NCBI GenBank assembly: GCA_016785225.1
Contig: JAFBJZ010000510.1
Location: forward strand, 2,852,001 to 2,916,000
Length of the DNA stretch: 64,000 nucleotides
Direction of reading: 5' to 3'
DNA from: Psettodes erumei
Taxonomy: Eukaryota > Chordata > Actinopteri > Pleuronectiformes > Psettodidae
Shown here: positions 45,780 through 58,419 of the stretch, piece by piece
Layout: each line of letters opens with the position of its first letter
How positions within the stretch are numbered: the first letter of the stretch is position 1
Notes under the pieces: model-generated
Told to the model about the DNA's origin: nothing
The model's database searches: none
The model's input: only the letters and a program-made list of their open reading frames with translations
Program-made: the position numbers and the translations under genes

Positions 45780-46260
45780 TTACTCTCCCCTTCCTCCTCT
45801 GGTTTCTTCCCCTCTCTTTCTCTCCTCTTCATCCTCATGTTTCTCCTTCCTTGCCTCTGTACTTCTTGCTCTTCATCTTTTCTCCTCCGCAACTCCACTT
45901 TATGTCCTGTCATCTCTTCTGTTTTCCTCATTTCCTTTCCTTTCATCCCTTTTCTCCTCCCTCCCTCCCCCTAACCTTCTTCTCTCTCTTCTGTCGGAGC
46001 ATTGGATGGATGGTGGAGGTGCGAGGTGATCTGGTGTGTGTTTTTTTGTCTCCTGTGTCACAGGAGTGGACTCCTGGCCTATCGCTGACTTTGTTCAACT
46101 TTCTCTCTTTGATGCCACACTTTCTCTTTCTCCTCGCCTTTCTCTTCTAACCTACTTTTCCCCCGTCCCAATTTTTTTCACTCCCCCCAAAAAACAATAT
46201 AGATTCTCCTTCTCTCTGTCTTTTTTATTTTGAAGAGAAAGAGCAGCCCCAAATTCAATA
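45780..46260 (-). repeat. Long polypyrimidine tract (about 0.48 kb)
   Basis: TTCCTCCTCTGG, TCTTTCTCTCC and TCCCTCCCTCCCC words. It is interrupted at 46000-46080 by mixed sequence including GGATGGATGGTGG. Overlapping 97-154 aa frames are compositional artefacts. Confidence 0.7.
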
Positions 46261-46378
46261 ATTTAACCTTTTCTCTTATTTTGTCTTTTATTTTTCTATA
46301 TTTTATCATCTACCTGTGTCTTTGTCTGGCAGGAAACATGTTAATAATGAATTGTATAGATTTAGACACAGAGAAATA

Positions 46379-46388
46379 GTGTGTGTGT

Positions 46389-46440
<52 letters not shown>
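46379..46440. repeat. Compound (TG)n(AG)n microsatellite
   Basis: TG run to about 46404, then AG to 46436, then CGCGAG. 45061-45779 and 46441-47349 are unassigned unique sequence; 45510-45565 has repeated GCTAGC/GCGGCTA words. Confidence 0.9.
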
Positions 46441-47349
46441 AGCAGCAGAGATCTTTTGAAGCCATGAAGTGATGTTTGTAGTCCAGGAGCATTGATCTTG
46501 AGCTTCATCTGTCTGATTGCCACTGAAATCACCAGTCAGAATGCTTGATGACGTTTATTTGAAACACATCAGCAGCACGACTCTTAGCTAATTTCATCTG
46601 AAACCTCCTTTTAGCTTCAGGAAATCAAACCAGAACCTGTCATCATTCACTAGGGCTGTCATTTACCAGTTGAATCTTTGGACTGAACTTTGGTTGTGTA
46701 ATTGTGTGTGTGTACCCATGTCCTGTGTCACTGAAACTCAGAAAATGTTTTCTTTGGGTTATACATTGAAAATATAAAACAGTGTTTCCCACGAACGACC
46801 AGAGGTGAAGGTGCATACTGGGATTGCATTTGGGAATTTTCACTCTCAACCACAATTTAGCTCTGTGAGTGTGTGTGTGTGTGTGTGGGAAGCAGTGCAG
46901 TCAGGGAGATGAATGAAGTGAATGATATGCTGCATCTTAACTTAACCCCCCCCGCCCCCCAAAAAACTAACCCAAAACAAACAAACTAAAACAAAAAGGA
47001 ACTCAATATCTGGGAGATCTTAAAAAAAATTTATTCTAACCAAAACACTAACAGAAATCACTTTACATTTAGCTTCCCTGTTAACCAGTAACATCATTTT
47101 TAAAAAATGATATGATCTGCTTCACATGCAAAATAGACTCATTACTGACCAGAATCAGAGACCCCATGGCCCCAAGGATTCAGGGAGCCCCTGATCCTGA
47201 GGATGTGTATGGAGTAATGCTGAGGCTACAGGAAGCCAACAATGTCATTAGAGAGCAGAGTTGCTCTGATTTTAGCATCAAGCCACTGATGTTGCTTTTG
47301 AACTGTGTCGTTTAACAGTCAGAGCGGTGTCAGTGTGGGTCTGCTTTAT

Positions 47350-48300
47350 CTTCAGAGGTAAAAAAAAAAAAAAAAATACTGAAAGTTTTTTAACAGCAGC
47401 AGCAACTTTACAGTCACACCTAACATCTCATATGTGAAAAAGTGAAAGCCATCTGTTGCTGTCTCACAATCCGTCCACTCCATCCAGCGGGACTTCCTGA
47501 AAGGCGCTGCCGTCTTTCTTGCCACTGTCCCTTGGAGAATCACACCACAGACATGATCCAGGTGAATATTTGAGCTCTTCATTCGATCCCATGCAGTCGC
47601 CTGTCGGCATACATCATGTTGTATCCGTGAATCCCTCGTCTCCTCAGCGCCAGTCTGAGCCGTCTATAACTCATCTCTGACAGATGACGCACCTGTAAAA
47701 TGAATCCTGACATGGCGTTGTCCCAAACCACTCTCAGAACTGAAAACATCTTTAAAAAAAAAAAAAACTGCCCCCCGTGTCTCTCTAATAACAACCCCCT
47801 CATCTTCTTGTCTATATGTCCTTATAACAGCAAATCTCTCACCTCGTTGGACAGCTACCCACCTGTGGCGCGAGCAAAGAATCACTCAAATCCAAAGCAA
47901 ACACACGCACGCACATTTTTATTCACACAACATATATTTACCTTCCCTTGTTCCTGGGGTTTTGTTTACAGTGAAGAGATTTGACTTTCACCCCATCTTC
48001 CCCTGCCTGAGCTGCTGTGCTGCCGCTCGCTGTTGCCCGCGGCACTTTTTCAGCATCACCTGGGCTTGTTACTGCAATGAGATCACCCCTCCCAACCCCA
48101 AAGGAAGACAAAGTGCTGGAGAGAAGGAGCGCACAGGAAATAAACCTACTGTTTTGCTCCATTATGGTGCCTGTAGATGTGTTTCATATGGTCATAACAG
48201 GAGAGGAGTTTCCTGTATTTTTTTCATTTTTGGAACACATTTTTGGTCTTTTTAAAACAAAGAACATATTCTGCTGCTTAAAGAATAAATAAATGTTGAG
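47350..48300 (-). other. Unresolved patch with short minus-strand frames between A-runs
   Basis: Two A-runs (47361-47377 and about 47754-47768) bracket a moderately GC-rich block. Minus-strand frames read LSEMSYRRLRLALRRRGIHG and KSSNIHLDHVCGVILQG, and a second block at 47950-48165 is also open. The HGYNMMY wording faintly recalls integrase-like elements in fish genomes, but stops interrupt every frame. I would not call a gene. It may be an old retroposed copy or a decayed transposon. Confidence 0.25.
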
Positions 48301-48400
48301 TTTACGTAAGTGTACCTCCTGTTTGGTGTCAATTTGATGCCAACTATACATTTTTTATTTTATCTTTGTGGTTTTACAGTATTTTAAGTACATTTTCTGA

Positions 48401-48422
48401 TCCTAATCCTAATGGATTAGGA
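48401..48422. promoter_or_regulatory. 22-bp palindrome with paired OTX/CRX/PITX-type sites
   Basis: Arms TCCTAATCC and GGATTAGGA are exact reverse complements around a TAAT loop. Each arm carries the bicoid-class (K50 homeodomain) core TAATCC/GGATTA, giving two convergent sites 8 bp apart. This is a plausible dimer site or a chance hairpin. Confidence 0.5.
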
Positions 48423-49352
48423 ATTTGTGTTAAATTAATTTTGCTGCAAGTGAGAAAACTGAATGGTTGTTTTACCTAATTTCTTCTTGTTGTTGCTGTA
48501 GTTGACCTGCTGTGTTACCACAGCATTTGATAATTTAGACTTTCATTTCTTTTATCACTTTGTTGTGATGTCTAAAACTGAGACAGTTACATGGCTTTTC
48601 TCTCTTTAGTTTTGATTGGTGTCATGCTGCTTTGTAGTGCCATTAGGTTTACATAGAGACATATGAGCAGAAATTGAATGAACATCTAATAATCTGCTGA
48701 ATTTGGTTCAGATGGATATAGTCTCCATTCTGGCATGACTCAGGGGTTGATTCTCTGGATCTTAAATAGCTTCCTTCTTTCTTTCACCAGCTCAGCTGTT
48801 TGACAGTGGAGACAGGCAGGGAACAGTGGGAGATGATGACATTCATGTGATGACATAATGTTTATGTTGAGTGTAGAAAGATCGCTGGATGAATTGAAAC
48901 TCATCAGAAGTAGTGGTATATTGTTGGAGCTTCAGATCTCTGTCAGTGATAATTCAAATGATTGTGGGAGTTCCTGCATTCCTGCTGACCGTCACCACTG
49001 GTTTCTTTGAAAAAAATTGTAGCTATGGTGTCCCTTGTGGGTCAGCTGAGAAAAAAACAAAACAAATTTAATTCAATTTAACTGTAAAACTGTAAATTTT
49101 GCTGTAAATCTAAACAAACTCCTGTAGTGTAATACAAAGTTACAGAGGAAAAAACCTCTCACATCCTCTCAAATACCAACTCCACCTGGCAACATTAAAA
49201 AATAAAATCACCAACTTCAAACACATGAAAGCTATTATTTCAGTTCATTAAGGGGCTGTGTGTGTCGACGAGCAGACGGACAAAAATCTTTTTTAAGAAT
49301 TCAGTCTGTTTGTTGAGGAATGACAGATTTTCAATTAATGTAAATATATTGT

Positions 49353-49373
49353 AAAAAAAAAAAAAAAAAAAAA
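49353..49373 (+). repeat. A21 homopolymer
   Basis: Run of 21 A followed by GAAAAAAG. It could be the poly(A) end of a retroposed copy on the + strand, but no body upstream was recognised. 48423-49352 is AT-rich and unassigned. Confidence 0.7.
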
Positions 49374-49389
49374 GAAAAAAGCATGAATA

Positions 49390-49560
49390 AAGGAGCAGTA
49401 TCTGCCGTTGAAGCGGTGATTGAGAGAGAGAGCCTACAGCCAGAGCTCAGCCACCGCCCCTAATGTATGCCTTATTAATTTCATTTGCTCTGTTCAGAGA
49501 GAGGGAATTTGTAATTCGGTGTTTTTGAAGCAAAAAAAAAGATCAAAGGCAAATTAAGTT
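49390..49560. promoter_or_regulatory. Candidate noncoding regulatory patch
   Basis: GCAGTATCTGCCGTTGAAGC, then ATGCCTTATTAATTTCATTT and GGGAATTTGTAATTCGGTGT. ATTAAT and TTTGTAATTC are homeodomain-like. The block follows an A21 run. Confidence 0.35.
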
Positions 49561-50520
49561 GAGCAGGTCCATGTAAATGTGTGATTTAGAAGCCTGGAGC
49601 ATGTACAGCTCTGTAAGTTACACAGCAATGAAACTGCTTTCCAACTGTGTGTGTGTCTGCGTGTGTAGATTCCAATTTCTTCACTAGCTGTTTAGCTACG
49701 TGTGTGTGTGGAAACGCGCGCATGTGTTCAAACAGTGTATATATATAGTGTATATTTACGTATCCAAGTGTGTGTCTTTATTAGTATTAATAGCTCAGTT
49801 GTCATGGTAAAAGTGTTGGTAGCAGTGGGACTGGTGGAGGTAATATTGATCAGATTGATCATCACATAGTATCAGAAATATTTGATGTTTTGATTTACTA
49901 GGAACACAGTACGGCGTATGATGTGTTAAAGTTTTGTAATCTTATTTAAAAATGGCAGGATATGACCATATCACTATTTTTTAATTGGAGTTTCCTGAAT
50001 TTTCATTTTATTTTCAATAAATTATTAATTTTTTAAGTAAAAATATCCTTAAGTCCTTGTCTTATTTAATAGCTGTATTTAGAAATGGTCATATCCAGGA
50101 TTAAAGAAAAAACTGAAGTAACTGACTAACTGCATGGTCCCACGATCCCACCTGATTTTCAGCCACTGATGAAGACCAGTAGAACTGGATGAAAGCTCCT
50201 GATAATGCTAGTGAGAGGACCATCTGAGGTCAAAAACTGACTTTGCATGCTCAGTAGTTTATTAGTAGTCTTGTTTCCTATTTAACTGTTGCTGCGTGGC
50301 ATTGTTGTATTTTATTTTTTTGTTTTGTTTAACTGAGGCAGCATGCTGTAATATTTTATTTCTTCAACTTTAACAAGGTAGTTCACATTAAGGTGACAGC
50401 AATCAAAAGGACACAAATGTGTGACACAAAATCAGTGCAAGCAGCAGCACAAACTTTCACAAAGGTCGAGGTAGTTGAAATAGTAGCTGGAGGAACAGGT
50501 TGTTTATGTGGCTCTAAATG

Positions 50521-50521
<1 letters not shown>

Positions 50522-50581
<60 letters not shown>

Positions 50582-50630
50582 TGTGAGTGTGAGTGTGTGT
50601 GTTTGTCTGTGTCTCTGTGTGTGTGTTTGT
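50522..50630. repeat. (TG)n with TGTGAG and TGTCTGTC variants
   Basis: Pure TG to about 50579 (about 58 bp, the longest pure TG run here), then GAGTGTGAGTGTGAG and TG-rich variants. 49561-50521 and 50631-51758 are unique apart from CA at 51264-51279 and TG at 51360-51382. Confidence 0.95.
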
Positions 50631-51758
50631 GTAATGATCCAGCTGTTGGCTGCTGCAGCCGTCAGATTGACAGGCAGCAGCAGGAGCAGCAGCATCAGCG
50701 GTTGCTGTTATTCATGAGCGTCTTTGCTTCACATTCCAGCCAAAATTAATAAACTCACACGTTCCTGTGAGGTTAGAGTGAAATATTAACAAGGACATGC
50801 ACGCGCACACAAACACAAACACAAACACACACACACTCACAGTGATAGTAAAGCCTGCTTCAGAGAGGTAAAGAAAAAGAGAGAAATCAGAGAATTACCA
50901 ATTATTTGGATATTTATTTTAATTGGTCAATAGTTTTTTATTTTGAAAATGGTCAAAACAAAAGAAAAATGTCCCTCATGGTTTGCCGGAGTTGAATGAG
51001 TTGTCTTCAAACGTGCTGTTTTGTTTGACCAGCAGTTACAAACCATTTCTCGTAGCGTAAGGATACGTTTCAATTCTTCTTCGTCATTAATATGTAACTT
51101 TTACAGTAATGTACGGTTAACAGTCGTGATGTCTGTGCGTCTTGAAATGCTGCAGTATGTGACACGGCTTTCATTGATGTTTTAAAACCTCAGACATGAA
51201 AGTGTAGTACATGGTGTAATATTCAGACTGAATAAAGCTTTTCAGTTGTTTAATCACATGCGCACACACACACACACACCCTCCTCTATTGCTGATCCAG
51301 TGTGATAGACAGGGCAGATGTGTGAGTGTTTGCCTTTCCCTGCACCTGCATACATTTGTGTGTATGTGTGTGTGTGTGTGTGCAGCTCACGGCTGCATGA
51401 ATAAACATGACTGCCTGTCCATATCCACTCCCAGCTCCACTGTACTCTGTCCTCTACTGTTCTGTTCTGCTCTGTCCTGTATTGTTCGTTGTTGGGATTC
51501 ATAAAAGCCGCAGTTTGTAGACTGCCATGTTGAGTATATCTCTGCATTTAGATACATTTTTGATATTTCTGTGTTGTAATGGCATGATTGAGATGCAGCC
51601 TGTTCATTTAGAGTTAGAACAGAGCCAAACAAAAGACAATTGTCCACATTTCAGGATGTCTGACGTCTTCTGTGTTTCTGAGGTCTGAAGCCTTAAAGAG
51701 GATGATGTCCATCCACACTGCCTCTCTTTCATACCAAAGCCGAACATGAACCATTTAG

Positions 51759-51785
51759 GAGAGAGAGAGAGAGAGAGAGAGAGAG
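51759..51785 (+). repeat. (GA)13 microsatellite
   Basis: Pure GA run. 51786-52129 is unassigned. Confidence 0.9.
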
Positions 51786-52129
51786 GTGATGATGAATTGG
51801 TGCAGGAGGCAGTCAGACATAATTCACCTGGAAGAAGCTTTTATTACAGCTGGTCTGTTTCACCATCTAACGTCTGTCTGTTTTGTGCTTTAACTTCTTT
51901 CTTAAGTTGTCTCCTCTTTCCGTCTTCTCTGTTCCTGATAAACAACATGTGACCTCTGTAAAACTTTTTTCAGCAGCTTACATTTGTCTGTCTGCTTTGC
52001 TACCTTGAAAATGTTCCAGAAGTTTGTTTTTGGCGTGTGTGTGCATGCACATGAAGTGCATTACGCACACAAACACACTCCATCAACAAACCCCGGCCAT
52101 CACAGCTCCAGCAGCTCACCTGAGGACAT

Positions 52130-52340
52130 CACACACCTCTGCCTTTGATTTCTTCTTCCAGCCGCCTTTGGATTCGCAAATTGTTTGCGGTTTTGAAGCC
52201 AAACTAGATCTCTATGTTTTAATTGGTTTCAGATTCACTGGGATTGGGTGCGGGAGGCCGTCGGCAGCCGGCTGTCAGAGACTTTGGGGAGGAGAAGCGG
52301 CTGCAGCACTGCCTGGAGTTAGCTCTAATTAACCAAGTAG
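52130..52340. promoter_or_regulatory. Candidate noncoding regulatory patch
   Basis: Unique blocks TGCCTTTGATTTCTTCTTCC (CTTTGAT is TCF/LEF-like), GCCTTTGGATTCGCAAATTG, TTTTAATTGGTTTCAGATTC, CGGGAGGCCGTCGGCAGCCG and TAGCTCTAATTAACCAAG. A 102-aa frame across it is not supported by splice sites. Confidence 0.35.
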
Positions 52341-53694
52341 CTTGTTTTATTTTTTAAGGGATAATTCATGTGTGTTTGTGCTTTTTTGATCTCTTGCTGG
52401 ACCAACAGGAAGATTTTCTTATGTTTTTGAACCCTCATGCATGGTTAAGTGAAGGGGATGTATATGTATGATCTGAGGACCTCCAGGAGCCCTTCAGTGT
52501 TACATAGATTTGCTGGTCATCACCTGATTAAAGAGTTCCTAAATCCTAGAGATGAGGCACAAGATGAGACAGGGAGACTGTGAAGTGATTCTGTCAAAGA
52601 CATTTACATGTAAGAGTCAGAATACTGAGAAAAGAAAGTTTGTGTTTTTGACTTTTTATCCGTGTTTTGTTGAGCCCAGTAAGCATAGTTTTGTAATTAG
52701 GTTATTTATGGGCTGAAATTGGGCTAATTGTGTATGGAGACATTTAGTCCAGGGCTGCAGCTACTATGGAAGAAATCTGATATTTTTTGCAAAGTCTTTG
52801 GAAGTTCCGCATATTTAAAATGTCACTAGGTGCATATTTTATTGACTGATTACAGTACTTTTTTTTGACTGAATAAATTAATCTGACAGGATTTAGACAA
52901 AATTTCCCCCCACCACATCTTCACACCATTTTATTCCAGGATGTGTGAAAAGGGCTCTGAAACTAAATCCATATAAATACTTCAAATTTTAATTTCCGGA
53001 AATTTTATTTAAAGACAAATTGGGGGAGAGACAGAAAAGCAGGGAAGCACATGATTAAACAGACAGGACAGGACAAGAAGATGGACAGCGTGCTGCTGGG
53101 CTGATTACAGTGCTGACTCTGGTTGACCTCTTGGTTGCCAGACCCAAAGACAGACAAAGAGAAAGACAAGCTATTACGTCATGGTCCAGCCTGTGTCCAC
53201 TCAGTCCTTTGGACATTCAACTGTGAAAAACTCCAGCTCTGTCATCAAAAGTCTATCGGTTCGAGGTTAGTCGGAGAGACATGCTGCATTAAGAAACTGC
53301 CCTCTCTCTCTCTCTCTCTGCGTTTCCTCTACCTGTCACATGTGCCTCTCTCACCCGATCTCCTCCTATGATTACCCACTACCCCACCCCTCTGTAGGAT
53401 CTCAGCCTATTCCTTCCAGTTATGGTCCACTTACTGTGTGGAAAAGATTTAGCTGGCAATCCATCCTCAGATAGGGCGAGAGCAGAGGAGGAATACGGGG
53501 CCAGGCCTGGCCGGGTCCAGACAAGATAACGCCTGTTACACCATCAGCTCTTCAACTATTAGTGTCAGTAAATGTTAAAATGTTAAAAGTTCTGCACAAT
53601 CACAACAGTTTGCTCGCGATTCCACCAAGATACATGCTCTGAAAATGCATTGTACCAAACTCCATCTGAAATTTTGGTGTTAACTTGAAAAGAA

Positions 53695-54260
53695 TTTCAA
53701 GTCATTGCAGCTTTACCACTAGTACGGTTTACTGCAGTATCAGCAGTTGTAGGTCTAGTAGTGACAGCAGTGTTTGATATTACCCGCTGGGACAGCATCT
53801 GCAGTAATACCAGTGGTGTATTAAGAGGACCAGAAGTTGTGCCATCAATAGTAGTTGTTGTACCAGTAGATAGTTGTAGTACTGCCACTATAATAAGATG
53901 TAGTAGTGGTAGTACCACAAGCAGTAGTCACATTAGTTGCTGCTAAAGGGGAAGTATTGTTTCTGTAGAGTAAATACTATAATTACTACAACCATTACTG
54001 TACTGTACAAAAATGGCAACAGCAGCAGCTGTACTGCCAGTAGCAGAATAAGCACTATTTGCTGTTATTACTGTTAGTATCATTGTACCAGCATCTATCA
54101 TAGTTGTGGAAGTATTAAAAAGTAATATTAGTTAGGTTTGTGTCAGAATATTGTGAACACCTTCAGCAGCAGCAGGAGCATCAGCAGTACTAGCATCAGG
54201 AGCAGTAATACTTGTGGTAGTAGTTGTATCACCAGTATTGGCAGCTCCAGTGGTAAAACC
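53695..54260. repeat. Degenerate AGT/AGC trinucleotide array
   Basis: For about 560 bp the words AGTAGT, CAGTAGT, AGCAGCAG, GTAGTTGTAG and CCAGTAG recur with three-base phasing, while no unit is perfect for long. It is a decayed trinucleotide satellite. Serine/threonine/valine-rich frames on both strands follow from it. 52341-53694 is unique sequence with a short CT run at 53302-53319. Confidence 0.7.
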
Positions 54261-54396
54261 ACTCAAGTAGTGTTTTAGCACCAGTCATGTGAAGGTGAAG
54301 ACAGTGTGTGTTCTCAGTGGCTTGATATACTGAAACCAGCTTAAAGGGGTTTTAAGGAGAATGGATCCTGTTCACCAGCTGCTCCGCCATGAGTAT

Positions 54397-54417
54397 CAGC
54401 AGCAGCAGCAGCAGCAG
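54397..54417 (+). repeat. (CAG)7
   Basis: Seven perfect CAG units, 140 bp after the degenerate array. Not in a supported reading frame. 54418-55661 is unassigned; it includes TTTTAATTACCAGC near 54510. Confidence 0.9.
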
Positions 54418-55658
54418 TGTTTGTCTGTCACGAAACCAGTTCACAGGGTTTGTGAGGTGGACTGACCACAAACACTCCTCTGCAGAGTGAAGCAGACTTT
54501 TTTATAGAGTGCTTTTAATTACCAGCTCCACACTTTGTTTTTGTTTTTTTTTTACTGTGGTGGCGTGACTGCATTAGCTGTGATTGAAAACCAAACAGGG
54601 CTGAGAAGTATAAAGAGCTGTTTTACTGTCCAGTTAAACAGCGTCTGTGGATTAAAAAAAAAACAGGCTACAGGCTGACGAGCTGATGATTTACACTGCG
54701 TTGTTCTCATTGTTGGTAATTTACTAATTGGCTCAGTGTATAAACTCAAATGGAGAATAAAACCTCATTTGTTTGCTGGTGAAGTGCTCTGCAGAAAACA
54801 TAAGTGGATGAAGTTGATTATCCACCTTAATGTGTGGACTTGTCTTCAGTTTTTGGTTTTATTGTGATAATTTCTGCCTTTCTTGGCATTTCATGTTTGT
54901 GATGGCAGGTATTCAATGTTTACGAGTGTGTTTACAGCAACAGCAACAGAGACACCAACACTCAAAAGAAATACATTGGATTTGGATGGACTATCACGTA
55001 ATTTACAGATTTCAGTTGTCAGTGCCGCATGCTGATGTTTCAGCATGTTAGTTATGTGTGCCCAGCAGCATAAACATTGCTAATTATCTTGTTTTTTGGT
55101 GATAAACTTTACTTTTTGAATCCACGAATGTCTGTCCACAGTTCCATAGCAAATCACAGAATTCTCGCTGAGATGTTGTAGTTAGGACCAATATTGCCAT
55201 ACCTATAGATATGTCACCAGCATGGTGTGAAATATTATCAACACTGCAACATCTATTTCACCCAGTTTACTATCGATTCAATAACAGTTTAATCACAAAG
55301 TTGTAGTCAAGAAAGAGAAAGAAATTGTATTAAAACCACCTAAACTGAATCAAATTAACATTATTATACTGAATACATCACATGGTCTTTCTGGGTCTTT
55401 ACATAGATATGTGCATGAGTCACATCGATGGCTAACTGCCTGAACAGTCACTCAGCTGCCCCCCCATGGTGTGTTTGTTTTTCAGTTCCTCATCCGACAC
55501 ACACACAACATTATGAGTGTTAAAAGACAGAAATGGACACTGAACCAGACAGTCAACATCCAAGAATATCCCCTGGGATCAGACTCAGAGTCCTTTATTA
55601 TCACTAGAGGACATATCACAGGTCCCGACTCTCTCCTTCTTCTTCTTTGTCTTAGATA

Positions 55659-55661
<3 letters not shown>

Positions 55662-55705
<44 letters not shown>

Positions 55706-55715
55706 ACAAACACAC
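55662..55715. repeat. (CA)n microsatellite
   Basis: CA run of about 40 bp plus ATACACACAAACACACA. More CA words occur at 55995-56120. The flanking 55590-55660 has AGAGTCCTTTATTATCACTA, a retroposon-tail-like phrase. Confidence 0.9.
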
Positions 55716-56258
55716 AATCTGAAATACAAGCTGTAGCTGAAACACATACACTCACAAACTCACACTGTCTGGTTTAAATTCTTAATCATCGCTTGACAAA
55801 AGACACTTCCCTCCCTCCTCTTTCAGTTTCTGTCTTTCTCTCTCTCTCGCTCCCTGCTGTTCTGTCTGTAGGTCTCTCGCCCAGTCCAATTGTTCCTCCT
55901 GTGGGTATATAAACCTGTCCGGCTGACAGGGAACTCCCTCTGGAGAGCTGAGATCACAGATGCTCTGCTGATGGGATGTCCATTTAGTTAGCGCTCACAC
56001 ACACACTCACTTACACGTCACACGTGGTGGACACACACACGGTTTGACCATCATGTCTTCATTCAAGGACGAGCGTCAGACGCCAGCAGTGCACGCACAT
56101 GCACACACACTCTCACACCCGCAGACAGGTCCATCTGGCCAGAAGAGGTTGGTAATGTGTCTGTAGGTCAGGCAGGAGGCCGCCTGTGTTTGTTGGAAGC
56201 TTCAGCGAGTCCGCCGGGTCCTGCCATGATTAAGAACTCAAACTCAGCCTCATGGACT

Positions 56259-56279
56259 GTGTGTGTGTGTGTGTGTGTG
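56259..56279. repeat. (GT)n microsatellite
   Basis: Short pure GT run followed by purine-rich GAAAGAAAGAG sequence. 56340-57059 is unassigned unique DNA. Confidence 0.85.
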
Positions 56280-57059
56280 AAGGAAAAGAGAAAGAAAGAG
56301 GGAATGAAAGGGAGAGATAATTAAAATGCCTAAAGATCTTTGCTGCCACTGCAGCCTGAGCCATACAAAGAAATGAGCTTGTTTGTTTATCAAGGGAACT
56401 TTTTAGAAACTCTCTGAGTTTTAGTGGAAGTTTTATTGACTTTAAAATGATACATAGGTTAAGGACGTGATTCACACAAATTACAGAATTATTCTCATTT
56501 CCTAGCTCAGCTGGCGAGGCTTCCTGCAGATTAACTGCATTTTAAACTCAACTTTTCATGAGCTGAGACAAAGCGGGTCTTTATTTAGGCTTTGTGAGAC
56601 AGTGCATTTAATCCAATGGTTTTTGTATGTGGCTCATTTATCTTAACAAGTTAGAGAATGTTCTCACACCACAAAGAAATACTTAATCCCACCCTTTATC
56701 CCATGTATAGACAAATTCAATGGCCAAGAATTCACTTTTGTACTCGTAGAGATCCACATTATCCTGCATATAGTTTATAGAGGCATCAATCATCATCCCT
56801 GGTTTTATCCCTGTAATGTTTAATAGCCTTCACTTAGCCCTGTCTGCCCTTTGCCACTTTGAGGCACATACATTAGCTTTGTTCTGAATGTCCAGGACAT
56901 CCCAGATGACCCCGTCATGTCTAGCCAGGTATCGTGAATCCTCCGGTGCTCAACTTTCTGGCTGGAATTCCTCTCACTCACTCGTATCATGGCGGGCAGC
57001 TCTCTTCACAGAGATTCAGTATGAAAAGCTAAACAGCAGCTCAAGTTAATTGCATGAAC

Positions 57060-57370
57060 AAAAGCACAAGGAGTATTTATGGAAATTGTCCTCTTGCTGT
57101 CCCTCTCAACACCTTTCCATTCACTTCCTCCATCCATCACTCATCTCACCATCATTAGTTCTTTCCTCTCTCCTAATTTCTTTCCTGGTTTTCCCTCTTC
57201 TGTCTGTCTCACCATGTATCATGTCTTTTCTGTCTTGTTTGCCTTCATGCTCATGTTCTCATACTGACTTTTTCCAGCCTTCTCCTCTTATGTCTCCCCT
57301 ATTCCTCATCTCCTTTTTATTTTCTGTTGTTGCTGTCTTCATTTCCCCCTCCCAGTTGTCCCCTGTTTTG
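57060..57370 (-). repeat. Pyrimidine-rich tract
   Basis: CT-rich degenerate sequence (CCTCCATCCATCACTCATC, TTTCCTCTCTCC). Serine/leucine-rich frames across it are artefacts. Confidence 0.6.
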
Positions 57371-57540
57371 TGACCTAAACTTACAAGGGATGAAGTACTT
57401 GTCAAACCAAACACATAAATGGGCCATTCAGTGTATGGGAATGAGGGTCGCAAAAGCAATGAGGGAAGAACAGGCTGATATGTACCTCACAACTGTTTGG
57501 TTTTTGATTTCACTGGATATGTATTATTTTGTTGTTTCTC

Positions 57541-57568
57541 TTTTTTTTTTTTTTTTGGGGGGGGGGGG
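57541..57568. repeat. T16 followed by G12
   Basis: Homopolymer T run directly joined to a G run. Prone to length error in assembly, and a possible G-quadruplex or slippage site. Confidence 0.85.
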
Positions 57569-57891
57569 CACATCTGAGTCATGTGTACTTCCAGGTTCTC
57601 CCATCTGACCTGAAGGCCAACAGTCAGTCAGTCAGTGTGAGGCTATTTCATTTTCTCTTTCCTTTAGTTTGTAGCAGTTCTGTATCGACTGGTCATATCT
57701 TTTTATGGGCTGCAATAGACCCACAATGCAGTCGGTAGTCTGTGTGTGTGTGTGAGGGGACAATATGAATAGTGATTAGAAGGTCTGATAAGTGACATTT
57801 CCTCTCAGCACAGGCTTTTATCGCCCCACACACACAGAAACAGAATGATATCTAGCTCTGTTCCCGGTTGTAATTTACAAGCTTGTATAGG

Positions 57892-57893
57892 AA

Positions 57894-57921
<28 letters not shown>
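57892..57921. repeat. (TG)15 microsatellite
   Basis: Pure TG run. 57960-58030 is CT-rich, and 58105-58160 purine-rich with a G-run. Confidence 0.9.
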
Positions 57922-57925
<4 letters not shown>

Positions 57926-58419
57926 ATCACACGGCTTTGGACCAATCAGTTCTTCCCCTTGCAAAGAGACTCTCTCTCGCTCTCTGTCTGTCCCACACAC
58001 TTTCATTCCTTTTCTTTCCTGTCTCTTTCTCAGGTCTCATCTGGCTTTTTGTTCTTCATGATTTTAGACATACCGGCAACAACAACAACAGGAAGGAGGG
58101 TAGTTGGGGGGTGGGGGGGCAGCAGGAGAAAGAAAGAACGAAAGAAAGATGTGTAGGATGGCAGGAGTGAGAAAGACAAAGAGAAGGAACGTGCTGCGAA
58201 CTGCACCTAGCATCAATTATTCAGCACTCTGTTGCTTTGTACAAACAAGATCTCTGGCAGAGAGGACCATGCACATGGAGCAGGAGAGCAACTCTGGAAA
58301 CCAGAGCGGAGTGATATCCGGAGTGCGTCTAGAACAGGCAAATTAAAATGGTGGCTGACACAACGATATCAGGGGAAAATAAACAGAGGTGAGATGTACA
58401 AACACAGAGGCTGACAAAT

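Noticed and set aside
45686..46150. 154-aa plus frame
   Set aside because: Leu/Ser/Phe/Pro-rich translation of a pyrimidine tract.
52024..52332. 102-aa plus frame in a unique patch
   Set aside because: No acceptor/donor pair agrees with the frame and no domain is seen; kept only as a possible regulatory patch.
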